A stretch of DNA of 33,690 nt from Candidatus Endomicrobiellum cryptotermitis (lineage in GTDB: Bacteria > Elusimicrobiota > Endomicrobiia > Endomicrobiales > Endomicrobiaceae): contig JAIRNY010000008.1 in NCBI GenBank assembly GCA_031257835.1, forward strand, positions 1-33,690. Reading direction: 5' to 3'. Position numbers and translations under genes: made by a program. This document shows, in pieces, positions 1-8,350 of this stretch (position 1 is its first letter; each line of letters opens with the position of its first letter). The notes beneath the pieces are model-generated. The model was not told the DNA's origin and searched no databases. It was given only the letters and a program-made list of their open reading frames with translations.

Positions 1-1199
1 TTATAGACCAGTTAAAAATGGAAGTGCGATGATTACATGTACAACAGATAAAGTAGATATAAATAATGTAGAAATTAAAGCAGAAGTGAATGTAGAAGAA
101 GATGTTGAAGTTAATGACACGTATATTCTTATTAGAGGTATTGGTGGCTTTGATGGTGCTATTGACAAGAAAGTTAAGGTAAAGCAAGGACTATTAAATA
201 GATATGACGCATCTATATTTCTAAGTGATTTGACAGATTTAGGAATAGTGATAACAAGTGGGAAATATATAGATCCGAGAGCACAGATAATAACACAAAG
301 CAAAGCAGCTACTTTAGAGATAATAAACGAAGGGTTAGCCCTTATAGTAGAAGAAGGAATAGGATCAGCAAAGGAAGCAAGTAAGGTAGGAGAGGGGCTA
401 GTACCTTTTGTGTCAGTAAAAGGGAGCAAGTCGAAAATAAATACAGGAGCGGAAATAAATATAGAAGGGATAGAAGTTATGGGAGGAGTAGGAAAAGAAA
501 TTAATAAAGAAGGGAATAAAGTAACAATAGGCGGATTTGTAGAGTATGTAAGAAAGACGAGTAAATTGTCAGAGAAAATAGATTCTGATAAAATTTCAGC
601 AGATCTGACAGGAGATTATAAAGGTCTTGGTGTATTAATAATAACAGATATATTTAGTACTAGCTACATAGAAGGGTCAGCAAGGTTAGGGGGTTATAGA
701 GTTGATTTTAATGCAGACAATATAGACCAGGGAAAAGAAGAAAGAGTGACCTACGACTACAATAGTATGTATTTAGGGGGCCATGCAGGTGTAGGGTATA
801 TATAAACTAAATGATAGAGTAAATATAGATATGAGCAGTAAATTTATATTTATGCATCAGCAGGGAAAAGAACTAAAATTATCTTCAGGGGATAAATTAA
901 AATTTTTAAATTTAGAATCAGGGAAAGTAAGGGTAGGAGCAAATATAGATTATAAGTTGCCAAAGCAATGGAGGCCATATATAGGGATAAATTATGATTA
1001 CGAGGTTATAGGGAATAAGGTAGAAGCAAAAACGATAGATATAGATTTGCCTGAGGTGGATTTAGGACGAGGGAGATTTAGTGGTCAGGTAGGAATAAGG
1101 AAAGAAATAGGGAAGTTTAACATAAATGGTAGTGTAATGGGTTATGGAGGGAGTAAAGAAGGAATAGATGCAATGTTGAAAGTAAAGTTTTATTTATAA
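1..1199 (+). pseudogene. Autotransporter, C-terminal linker and beta-barrel (5' truncated by window, split by frameshift)
   Basis: The frame is open from base 2, so the gene begins outside the window and the ATG at 29 is internal. The first part runs to a TAA at 803-805. It holds the end of the passenger, then a linker with SKAATLEIINEG that resembles the 'RAATL.F.N.G' segment found just before type V barrels, then a barrel with alternating hydrophobic strands (VPFVSVKG, VTIGGFVEYV, YLGGHAGVGYI). The barrel continues in another frame through YKLNDRVNIDMSSKF to the terminal strand LKVKFYL, which ends in the hydrophobic residue usual for outer-membrane proteins. The frame change falls exactly in a (TA)4 run at 797-804; five units would give one continuous reading frame. 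The second part has no ribosome site of its own. I call it a pseudogene, but slippage-type variation or a sequencing error are alternatives. The passenger class is probably the same as that of the gene at the right edge. Confidence 0.8.
797..804. repeat. (TA)4 tract at the autotransporter frame break
   Basis: Four TA units follow GGG and precede AACTAAA. Adding one TA unit restores translation ...GYIYKLNDRVN..., the expected barrel sequence. The tract is therefore the lesion, and it is of a type prone to slipped-strand change. Confidence 0.7.
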
Positions 1200-1221
1200 T
1201 GAACCCTAACAAAGGATTTAA

Positions 1222-1404
1222 GGCAAGGAGGTTAGTGAAAACACAAAACTTGGAATTGCAGTCGGGCTTGAATATTTTCAATATCTAAGCCCTATTCTTG
1301 CTTTAGGATTTGGTAGAGACTATAATGTTCCTAGGGGAGTTAACAATTCCGGTTTTTTAATGTTTTTATATATGATTTTGCCTCCTTTTTGTCGAATCTC
1401 TTGA
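1222..1404 (+). pseudogene. Relic of an outer-membrane-like protein
   Basis: An open frame of about 60 codons lies between two stops and has no convincing start. It reads protein-like, with TKLGIAVGLEYFQYLSP, ILALGFGRDYNVPRG and VNNSGFL, a pattern of alternating hydrophobic residues and glycines like beta-barrel strands. It follows the autotransporter stop by 20 bases and faces the ilvD relic. It is too short for an intact protein and I do not recognise the family; it is most likely the tail of a lost outer-membrane protein. Confidence 0.35.
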
Positions 1405-1409
1405 AGTCA

Positions 1410-1460
1410 GGCTCTAGTTTAGAAACTTACCTACGTTACTAGAGCAACTCATTGCTAGCT
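1410..1460 (-). repeat. Interspersed repeat, copy A (inverted)
   Basis: The minus strand here reads TTGCTCTAGTAACGTAGGTA followed by AGTTTCTAAACTAGA. This matches the segments at 10787-10825 and 12815-12855, which share CTCTARTAACG.AGATAAGATTCTAAAC. The copy starts inside the last codons of the ilvD relic, so the two overlap. Confidence 0.5.
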
Positions 1461-1930
1461 ACAACACCTACTCCTGTTTTAATTTTAGGTTCACGTTTAA
1501 CAACCTTTAAAAGTCTTTCTTTTATTTCAGTGTCACTTAGATTAACGTTTAGAGTTCTTTTAGTTATGTTGATATTTATAATATGACCCTCATTAATAGC
1601 AGCTATTGGTCCACATGCTGCAGCTTAAGGAGAGATATGGCCCTAGAATACATGGTCCTCTTGTTTCTCCTGAGAAACGTCCGTCTCTAAGGAGAGCAAC
1701 AGAATCACGTAATCCTATACCGTCTTAATGCGCTTATAGGACTTAACATTTCTTGCATTTCAGTCCCGCCAGGAACAATTTTGTTGTCGATGATTGCTTT
1801 CATGGCATCCTCTTAGCAATTAAAAATGCGCGCTTTGCCTGCAAAAACTTTCATTTTTTCACTTACAGCCGCTTGCTTAACAAACACAACCGTTAGTGGC
1901 AATATTATATTGCCCTTTAAAATTGCAATT
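1439..1930 (-). pseudogene. ilvD: Dihydroxy-acid dehydratase relic
   Basis: Reading the minus strand in changing frames gives the C-terminal part of IlvD in order: [73 protein letters not shown], then [20 protein letters not shown] and a tail ending VVASNELL with TAG at 1439-1441. The DGRFSG...RGPCIG and SPEAA.GGPIA blocks are characteristic of the family. At least four frameshifts, an in-frame stop and a deletion between KIV and the EMQEML block break it, and the N-terminal two thirds are absent. IlvD is the common step of branched-chain amino-acid and pantothenate precursor synthesis, so loss fits reliance on imported amino acids unless a second copy exists. Confidence 0.82.
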
Positions 1931-1968
1931 ATTATAAGCAACAAAGAGCAAAGGTAGACTTATCAAAC

Positions 1969-2076
1969 ATGTACAAACAAATTAAAAAAGCACAAATGCA
2001 ATTACACGATAATTCTATGATAAAAAAGTCACGATCTTTAAAAATAGTAAAACCGCCTAAAGAAATAAACCAATAA
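1969..2076 (+). other. Short open frame, unrecognised
   Basis: An ATG-to-TAA frame of 35 codons (starts MYKQIKKAQMQLHDN, ends PPKEINQ) extends open upstream to about 1921 without a ribosome site. It is basic and lacks recognisable motifs. It lies between the ilvD relic and the glnN terminator, and may be the tail of a lost gene or chance. Confidence 0.2.
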
Positions 2077-2126
2077 AAAAAAAGCAAAATCTTCTATAAA
2101 ACTTTAAAATTCATGTAGAAGATTTT
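2074..2126 (-). terminator. Rho-independent terminator after glnN
   Basis: Inverted arms AAAATCTTCTA (2086-2096) and TAGAAGATTTT (2116-2126) form an 11-bp stem. Read on the minus strand it is followed by GC and then a run of nine T. It starts 15 bases beyond the glnN stop codon. Confidence 0.8.
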
Positions 2127-2140
2127 GTGTTTATTACAAG

Positions 2141-4240
2141 TTAGAAAGTGTTTAAAAGTTTTTGATAGCTTGTCAGAGGCCAGAATTCACCTGAAACTAA
2201 GTCTTCTACAGCGTCTACTTTTTGTCTTAAAGTATCCAAAACTTCTACACCTTTAGATGCAAACTCTTTTGCAGTTTCTGCTAGTTGACTATGTGCAATT
2301 GTAACAAATTTATCTAACTCCGAATTATATTTACTTATATCCTCATAAAGTTCAACTAACGTTTTAATTTCTTTTACAAATATATCTGACTTCAAGTTTA
2401 GTTCTACTAAATTTTTGGCAGTTTTAGAAACTTTGTCTATTTGTTTTAAAATTGCAGGTAAAATTAATGTGTTTACAATTTTTATAGCATACTTATATTC
2501 TATCTCTTTAGTTTTAATGTAATTTTCAAGTTTTATTTCTACTTTCGATTTTAGTTCTCTTTCATTTAATATGTTAAATTTAGCAAGAGAATTAACAACA
2601 TCTTGGCTTAAAAAAAGTTTTAAAGCTTCAGGTGTATTTTTAGCATTAGGAAGGCCTCTTTTTTCTGCTTCTTTATGCCAATCTTGTGAATATCCATTTT
2701 TTTCAAATCTTATGTTTTTTGTTTCTGAAATTATCTCTTTTACAACTTCTAAAGCTTTTTGCTTGACATCTACATTACCTTTTTTAGATTCTATCCTGTT
2801 ATAAATTTCATTAAATCCGTAAGCTGCTATAAAATTTAGTACGGTACCAGCTTCTGACGGGTTTGAAGAAGCCCCTAAAGCTCTAAACTCAAATTTGTTA
2901 CCTGTAAACGCTACAGGAGAAGTTCTATTTCTATCAGAATAATCTTTATTAACTTTTGGAAGATTTTGAACGCCAAGGGTAATTTCGTTTACTTCTTTCT
3001 CGTCAATAGTCCTTGCTTTTTCTATAGAATCTAACAAGTTACTTACATACTCCCCAAGGTACACTGACATTATTGCAGGAGGAGCTTCGTTTGCACCAAG
3101 TCTGTGGTCATTACCAGCATCTGCAACACTAGCCCTTAAAATTCCACCAAACTTTTTTACACCGAATAACACTGCACTTACTGCTATAAGAAAAGATATA
3201 TTTTTAAGAGGAGATTTTGAAGGTTCAAAATAATTTGCGCCAGTGTTATCACCAATAGACCAGTTAAAATGTTTGCCGGAACCGTTTATTCCAGCAAAAG
3301 GTTTTTCGTGAAGGAGTGCTACCATATTGTGCTTATCTGCAACTTTTTTTAACACTTCCATAATCTGCAGATTGTTGTCTATAGCTAAGTTAACTTCTTG
3401 ATGTAAAGGTGCAAGCTCAAACTGATTAGGAGCAACTTCATTATGCCTTGTCTTGACTGGGATTCCTTTACGATATAAAGTGTTGTCCACTTCTTCCATA
3501 AACTCTAAAATATTTTCTCGTATGTTGCCAAAATAGTGTTCTTCCATTTGTTGCCCTTTTGCTGGTTTGTTGCCAAAGAGCGTTCTTCCTGTAACTGTAA
3601 TATCGGGCCTAGAAGCAACTAAATCTTTTGATAAAAGAAAGTACTCTTGTTCTATCCCTGCAAAAACTTTAACTTGTTTTGCATTTTTGTTACCAAGCAG
3701 TTTTTGTAAAGCAATAACTTTTTCATTTAAAACTGTAAGAGACCTAAGTAAAGGTGTTTTTAAATCTAAAACCTCGCCTGTCCAAGAAAGAAAAACTGAA
3801 GGAATTACTAAAGTTTTTGTTCTTCCAGACTCTAAAAGAAATACTGGAGAAGTTGGGTCCCAAGCTGTGTATCCCCTTGCTTCAAATGTAGACCTTATGC
3901 CCCCTGAAGGGAAAGAAGATGCATCTGGTTCTGACTGTACAAGCTGAGATGCTGAAAACCTTTCTATTATCTCACCATTATCACCATAATCTATAAAAGA
4001 GTCATGTTTTTGTGCAGTCCCCCCTCTTTGAGGTTGAAACCAATGAGTGAAATGCGTCGTACCATTTTCTAATGCCCATTCTTTCATAGCGTGGGCAACT
4101 TCCCCAGCTATTGACTGGTCTAGAGGTTCTACATTATCTATAACAGCAACAAGTTTTTTGTAGATGTTTTTGCTTAGTTTTTGCTCCATAACTTTTTTTG
4201 TAAACACCAATTCGCCATAATAGTTGTGTATTGCTTGCAT
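2141..4240 (-). CDS. glnN: Glutamine synthetase type III
   Basis: ATP-dependent ligation of ammonia to glutamate in the cytoplasm. The roughly 700-residue length is typical of GSIII and far longer than type I (about 450). Visible family blocks are KGQQMEEHYFG, the NEVAPNQFELAPLHQE block, NGSGKHFNWSIGDN (ATP/glutamate site), RLGANEAPPAIMSVYLG, and DRNRTSPVAFTGNKFEFRALG with SNPSEAGTVLNFI. The C-terminal 200 residues are helical and lysine-rich as in the family. I chose the ATG at 4240 (MQAIHNYYG) because AAGGAG lies five bases upstream (4246-4251) and a promoter places transcription near the alternative ATG at 4270. It is monocistronic, with its own promoter and terminator. Next to two sodium-coupled amino-acid symporters it suggests nitrogen assimilation is a retained function. 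The gene is intact. Confidence 0.96.
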   Translation of the reverse strand: MQAIHNYYGELVFTKKVMEQKLSKNIYKKLVAVIDNVEPLDQSIAGEVAHAMKEWALENGTTHFTHWFQPQRGGTAQKHDSFIDYGDNGEIIERFSASQLVQSEPDASSFPSGGIRSTFEARGYTAWDPTSPVFLLESGRTKTLVIPSVFLSWTGEVLDLKTPLLRSLTVLNEKVIALQKLLGNKNAKQVKVFAGIEQEYFLLSKDLVASRPDITVTGRTLFGNKPAKGQQMEEHYFGNIRENILEFMEEVDNTLYRKGIPVKTRHNEVAPNQFELAPLHQEVNLAIDNNLQIMEVLKKVADKHNMVALLHEKPFAGINGSGKHFNWSIGDNTGANYFEPSKSPLKNISFLIAVSAVLFGVKKFGGILRASVADAGNDHRLGANEAPPAIMSVYLGEYVSNLLDSIEKARTIDEKEVNEITLGVQNLPKVNKDYSDRNRTSPVAFTGNKFEFRALGASSNPSEAGTVLNFIAAYGFNEIYNRIESKKGNVDVKQKALEVVKEIISETKNIRFEKNGYSQDWHKEAEKRGLPNAKNTPEALKLFLSQDVVNSLAKFNILNERELKSKVEIKLENYIKTKEIEYKYAIKIVNTLILPAILKQIDKVSKTAKNLVELNLKSDIFVKEIKTLVELYEDISKYNSELDKFVTIAHSQLAETAKEFASKGVEVLDTLRQKVDAVEDLVSGEFWPLTSYQKLLNTF

Positions 4241-4283
4241 AGATACTCCTTGTAAAAAATGTTTCTTCATTAACTATGCTGAT

Positions 4284-4312
4284 ATTTAACTATTTTGCTG
4301 ATAAGATGTCAA
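4284..4312 (-). promoter_or_regulatory. Sigma-70-type promoter for glnN
   Basis: On the minus strand a perfect -35 TTGACA (4307-4312) is followed after 17 bases by TTAAAT (4284-4289), a 4/6 match to the -10. Transcription would begin near 4277, giving a leader of roughly 35 bases to the chosen start. Confidence 0.5.
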
Positions 4313-4343
4313 GAAAACAGGAATTTTACTAAAAACGTAAAGC

Positions 4344-4379
4344 AAAAAAACAGTTGCGCCAAGAATATTGGCACAACTG
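4344..4379 (-). terminator. Rho-independent terminator after the NSS transporter
   Basis: Arms CAGTTGCGCCAA (4351-4362) and TTGGCACAACTG (4368-4379) pair over 12 bp with one G-T pair and a five-base loop. The minus strand then runs into seven T (4344-4350). It lies 24 bases past the transporter stop. Confidence 0.88.
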
Positions 4380-4402
4380 CTTAGAAAGTTATTGTATTAA
4401 TA

Positions 4403-5719
4403 TTATATCTTTAACTTTAAAATAGTTAGAAAATATATAAATAAAACCATTCCACACAAACCATAGCGTCCCATAGAGACAATCCACTTTCCAACAGGCT
4501 TTGACCGCCCAGTTTGAACTTCTTGCAAAACAAGATGTTTTGGAACAAACCAGAAGAAGAAAATAGCGCTTCCTAAAGCGCACAAAGGAATCAAATGTAA
4601 AGACAATAAATCAATAACCTTTCTTATGTTACCCACGACTAATACTTTACACAGCAAGACTGTAACTGTAGAGACAAGAAATATAGCCAAAAGACGTGGT
4701 ACTTTAAATTTATCATGCAAAGCCTGTACAACTACTTCAAGCTGTCCTAGAAAAGAAGTCAAAGCTGCAAAGAATATCGCCAAAAAGAAAGTAAACATAA
4801 AAAATTGGCCAAAAGGAATAGCTTTAAATATATCAGGCAAGGTTATAAATAAAAGAGCAGGGCCACTGTTTAAATCTTTTCCAAAAGCAAATACTGCTGG
4901 AATAATCATAAATGTGGCCAATATAGAAACAAATGTGTCTGCAAAAACAATGTATTTTGCAGAAGAAATTATATCGCTGTCTTTTTTCGTATAAGAGCCG
5001 TATGTAACCATTGTTGAACCCCTTAAAGACAGAGAGTAAAAGATTTGACCTAAAGCTATCATCCAAGTTTTTACATCAAACATATAGTGCCAATCTGGAG
5101 AAAATAAATAGTTGTATCCTGCAATTGCATTTGGCAAGAAAGCTACTCTTACGGCTAAAATTATAATGAGTATAAAAATTGCAGGGAGCATTATAGCGCA
5201 ACTCTTTTCTATGCCATTTCTAATCCCGCCAGCCAAAGCTACTAGAGCTGTAAGTAAAGTTACAATCATCCAAGAGAGAATGTGTTCATTGTTTGATATT
5301 GCAATATAGTATTGATTGCTGCTAACAGCGTTAAAAGCCGAACCTGTTAAAGAACCCAAAGTAAAACGTATAACCCAAGAAAACACTAACGTGTATCCCA
5401 CAGCCTGCAAAAAAGCGACAAGAACACATATCCAACCAAAGGCTTCGCCTGGCACTGCGTTTTTATTGCGTAACTGTAAAATTTTCTTGAAAGCTGTTGC
5501 AGGACCTCCACCTGTAAATCTTCCAACAGACACTTCGCCGATTAAGGCAATAAGTCCTAAAGCGATTGCGCATACAACATAAGGAATTACAAATGCTGCC
5601 CCGCCTCTTTCGCCAACACGATAAGGGAAAAGCCACATGTTTCCCAAGCCAATTGCGGTACTGGCAGCAGCAAAAATCAAACCCCATTTGGATGAAAAAG
5701 AATCTTTTGGCAAATTCAT
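4403..5719 (-). CDS. Sodium:neurotransmitter symporter (NSS) family transporter
   Basis: A Na+-coupled amino-acid importer of the LeuT/MhsT/TnaT type in the inner membrane. The N-terminal signature is clear: SSKWGLIFAAASTAIGLGNMW and FPYRVGERGGAAFVIPY, covering TM1 with its unwound glycine segment and TM2. About eleven hydrophobic segments follow, including the AFFAALTSFLGQLE segment (TM8 region, with the serine/threonine-rich Na2 site). At 438 residues it is of normal size for short bacterial members. AGGAG lies about 10 bases before ATG 5717-5719. Promoter and terminator make it a single-gene unit. The substrate cannot be read from sequence; tryptophan, tyrosine or other neutral amino acids are typical for the family. 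Confidence 0.93.
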   Translation of the reverse strand: MNLPKDSFSSKWGLIFAAASTAIGLGNMWLFPYRVGERGGAAFVIPYVVCAIALGLIALIGEVSVGRFTGGGPATAFKKILQLRNKNAVPGEAFGWICVLVAFLQAVGYTLVFSWVIRFTLGSLTGSAFNAVSSNQYYIAISNNEHILSWMIVTLLTALVALAGGIRNGIEKSCAIMLPAIFILIIILAVRVAFLPNAIAGYNYLFSPDWHYMFDVKTWMIALGQIFYSLSLRGSTMVTYGSYTKKDSDIISSAKYIVFADTFVSILATFMIIPAVFAFGKDLNSGPALLFITLPDIFKAIPFGQFFMFTFFLAIFFAALTSFLGQLEVVVQALHDKFKVPRLLAIFLVSTVTVLLCKVLVVGNIRKVIDLLSLHLIPLCALGSAIFFFWFVPKHLVLQEVQTGRSKPVGKWIVSMGRYGLCGMVLFIYFLTILKLKI

Positions 5720-5845
5720 TTGGCAAGTCTCCTATATTTTTTATCTTGTTGTCTAAATCTTGCTCAAAAAAAAACAAAGAGCCTAAAGAGAAACATTCTT
5801 TTAGAAACTTTGTTGTTTTGCTTAATAAAGAAGACAACATCTATA

Positions 5846-5874
5846 ATTTTATTTTTTTTTGAAAAATATATCAA
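5846..5874 (-). promoter_or_regulatory. Promoter for the NSS transporter
   Basis: Minus strand TTGATA (5869-5874), a 17-base spacer containing nine A, then TAAAAT (5846-5851): both hexamers match 5/6. The predicted leader is about 120 bases. I saw no riboswitch fold in it. The rest of the gap, 5875-6084, is AT-rich and shows nothing else I can support. Confidence 0.55.
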
Positions 5875-6084
5875 TACTTTTCTAAAGTATGTCATTAAAA
5901 AAAATAAAATCGGACAACTATAATACAACCTAACTTTGTCTTTTAAGTCCCTACAATCTCTACTTCTTATGAGAGAATCCTGCAAATCTTCAAAAAAAGG
6001 ACAAATTAGGTTTAAGGTAACATTGTTGCGATACTACTATATTAAATTAACTCTACAACCAAGTTTATATTTTTTCTGTACAAC

Positions 6085-7263
6085 TTAAAGAATTTTAGTG
6101 TTTGGTTTAAGTTTTTCAACAAATTTTGTAAGTATAAGTGTTAGAGCACCGTCTCCTGTAACATTGCAAGCTGTACCAAAACTGTCTTGCAATGCGAAAA
6201 TACTAAGTATAAGCGCTGTTGCACTACTATCAAACCCAAGCAGACTGATGATAAGACCTAAAGATGCTATTAATGTACCACCTGGTACACCTGGAGCTCC
6301 TACAGCAAAGAGTCCTAACAACAAACAAAACAAAACCATAAGCCCTACAGAAGGCAAGTGACCATAATAGATTTGTGAAACAACCATTACAAAAAACACT
6401 TCAGTAAGAACAGACCCACAAACATGTATATTTGAAAAGAGCGGAATACCAAAATCTACCATATCTTTACGTAAGACTTCTGACTTTATTGCACTGTCTA
6501 ACGCTATAGGGAGAGTAGCAGCCGAGCTCATAGTGCCAATTGCTGTAAGATATGTAGGCCCATAATATTTTAAAATTTTAAAAGGGCTTTTTTTAGAATA
6601 TATAGCAGCAATGCCATACAAAACTGCAAGCCATATATAATGCCCTACAATTACAATTAACACTACGATTGTAAAAATCGGTAACTGCTTTGCGATAACG
6701 CCTTCATAAGACAAAGAACAAAATGTGCAACCAACAAAAAATGGTAACATTGGAATTAATATTCTTGTAAGTATAGAAAGAACTATTTGATGAAATTCTT
6801 CTAATAATTTTATTGTTATTGTAGACTTTGTCCAACAAGTTGCTATCCCAACAGTAACAGAAATAAATAAAGCACCCATCACATTTATAATCGGAGTGAC
6901 ATTTAACTCAAATATTACTTTTGGTAACTCTTTTGCCTGCAGAACATGGGAACTAATGTTTAAATGAGGGATAAGCTCAAACCCTGCAAATAAAGACATA
7001 AATGCTGCGCCAATGCTTGATATATAAGCTAGCAAAAAAGCAAACCCTAAAACTTTAGAAACACTTTGTCCTAGTTTAGTAATTGAGGGTGTTATAAAAC
7101 CAATTACAATAAGAGGAACACAAAAGAAAATAAAAGATCCTAAAAGTTTCTCTATAGTAACAATAACTTGCATAATATTATTTCCAACATAACAGCCAGC
7201 TATACTTCCAACAATCATGCTGAGAATCAACTTTGCTGGCAAACTATTTACAAACTTTCTCAT
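6085..7263 (-). CDS. Dicarboxylate/amino acid:cation symporter (DAACS family)
   Basis: Imports glutamate, aspartate, serine/threonine or C4-dicarboxylates with Na+ or H+ (GltP/GltT/SstT fold). Signs are the multiple hydrophobic segments from residue 5 on, the serine-rich re-entrant loop AIGTMSSAATLPI, the GVPGGTLIASLG hairpin (HP2 region), and the NVTGDGALTLIL stretch in the last membrane helix, which carries the Na+/substrate-contacting N/D residues of this family. Length 392 is normal. The start at 7263 (MRKFVNSLP) is preferred over the upstream ATG at 7287 because AGGGAG stands eight bases before it. Together with glutamine synthetase it could supply glutamate for amidation. The substrate is not resolved. 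Confidence 0.92.
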   Translation of the reverse strand: MRKFVNSLPAKLILSMIVGSIAGCYVGNNIMQVIVTIEKLLGSFIFFCVPLIVIGFITPSITKLGQSVSKVLGFAFLLAYISSIGAAFMSLFAGFELIPHLNISSHVLQAKELPKVIFELNVTPIINVMGALFISVTVGIATCWTKSTITIKLLEEFHQIVLSILTRILIPMLPFFVGCTFCSLSYEGVIAKQLPIFTIVVLIVIVGHYIWLAVLYGIAAIYSKKSPFKILKYYGPTYLTAIGTMSSAATLPIALDSAIKSEVLRKDMVDFGIPLFSNIHVCGSVLTEVFFVMVVSQIYYGHLPSVGLMVLFCLLLGLFAVGAPGVPGGTLIASLGLIISLLGFDSSATALILSIFALQDSFGTACNVTGDGALTLILTKFVEKLKPNTKIL

Positions 7264-7294
7264 ACTTAACTCCCTTTTTATTAACAACTCGATT

Positions 7295-7323
7295 TATATA
7301 TCAAAACGTTATGAATTTTGCAA
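7295..7323 (-). promoter_or_regulatory. Possible promoter for the DAACS symporter
   Basis: Minus strand TTGCAA (7318-7323), 17-base spacer, TATATA (7295-7300). Both hexamers match at 4/6, so this is only a candidate; it would give a short leader ending at the AGGGAG site. Confidence 0.35.
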
Positions 7324-7583
7324 AAAAGTATAAAAGTATACTTGATAATTATTTAATGTTAACTTTGTTACCCCTTTGATAGGCACATATACTCAAACCA
7401 ACTTATAAAATTTTTACTACAAATTTTTTTGAGTATTAAAATACTAGAAGATCGTTACGTAACTTTAACTTGTTAAACATTTGGTTGGAAATTGTTTGCA
7501 ATGTTGTAGTATTACTACATCGTAAAAAATCGTAAATATTTATAGTGTGTTTATTATTTATATTAAAACTGTTAGTTATAATC
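7324..7583. promoter_or_regulatory. Intergenic region with two short palindromes
   Basis: No gene is visible. Two near-perfect dyads stand out: TGTAGTATTACTACA (7505-7519, 7-bp arms around one base) and AGTATTAAAATACT (7432-7445, 6-bp arms). They lie upstream of the leftward symporter and downstream of thiE, so they could be operators of the symporter; they could also be chance in AT-rich DNA. Confidence 0.25.
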
Positions 7584-8213
7584 TTAATCATCAATTAATT
7601 CTTTTACTTTTTTGATTGTAAATTTTATGTCTTTGGACATTACAATTTCTGATATCATGCAAACGTTGTCAGGCTTATATTTTAAGACTTGTTCAATATT
7701 TGAAAATTTAATACCACCAATTGCAACTTTTGGAATTTTTATGTTATCTCTACAAAATTTTAAATACTCTAGACCTACAGGACCCGAAGCATCATCTTTT
7801 GTAAAAGTTTGGTATATCGGCCCTACTCCTATATAATCTGCACCTTCTTCTTGCGCAAGTAAAGCTTGATTTTGGTCTTGCGTTGATAAACCTATAATCA
7901 TATTGGGTCCTACAAGTTTTCTGGTTTTCCTTATAGGCAAATCGGTTTGCCCTATATGAAGGCCATCACTTTTTACAGCTAAAGCTATGTCTATATCATC
8001 GTTTACAATAAAAAGACAACTATACTGTTGCGTCAATTTACGTATCATTTCACATTGTTTAAATTTTTCTATTTTTTGTTTATGTTTTTCTCTATACTGT
8101 AAAATTTTTACTCCGCTGTCTAACATCTCTTTAACTACTTCGATGTTATCTTTCCCATTTGACAACTTTTCATCTGTTATCGCATAAAATCCTTTTGGCA
8201 TTATCTTCTTCAT
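7584..8213 (-). CDS. thiE: Thiamine phosphate synthase
   Basis: Couples HMP diphosphate with the thiazole phosphate to form thiamine phosphate. At 209 residues it has the full TIM-barrel length, with family blocks in order: FYAITDE, ILQYREK (phosphate-binding strand), FIVNDDIDIALAV, GLHIGQTDLP (Mg2+/pyrophosphate site), GADYIGVGPIYQTFTK (the T.TK motif), and PKVAIGGI. No other thiamine gene is nearby and I see no TPP riboswitch upstream, so its supply of the two precursors cannot be inferred from this window. The start is uncertain between the ATGs at 8213 and 8201. Confidence 0.94.
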   Translation of the reverse strand: MKKIMPKGFYAITDEKLSNGKDNIEVVKEMLDSGVKILQYREKHKQKIEKFKQCEMIRKLTQQYSCLFIVNDDIDIALAVKSDGLHIGQTDLPIRKTRKLVGPNMIIGLSTQDQNQALLAQEEGADYIGVGPIYQTFTKDDASGPVGLEYLKFCRDNIKIPKVAIGGIKFSNIEQVLKYKPDNVCMISEIVMSKDIKFTIKKVKELIDD

Positions 8214-8350
8214 AACACTACTTAACCCTTTACTAATTTATAGACTATGTTAAACGAACCTGGAACCTAACAAAAACATTGGAAAACGTTAACAAATGTA
8301 AAGCAAATATTATCATATAAAGATATAAACTCGCAAATAACATATCCGCA

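Noticed and set aside
1-429. Minus-strand open frame of 142 codons
   Set aside because: It is a shadow of the autotransporter; the plus frame matches the barrel linker and this one matches nothing.
831-1199. Separate gene starting at the ATG at 831
   Set aside because: There is no ribosome site, and the sequence continues the autotransporter barrel once one TA unit is restored.
8214-8350. TPP riboswitch before thiE
   Set aside because: The conserved CTGAGA and related core segments of the TPP riboswitch are not present on the minus strand upstream of thiE.
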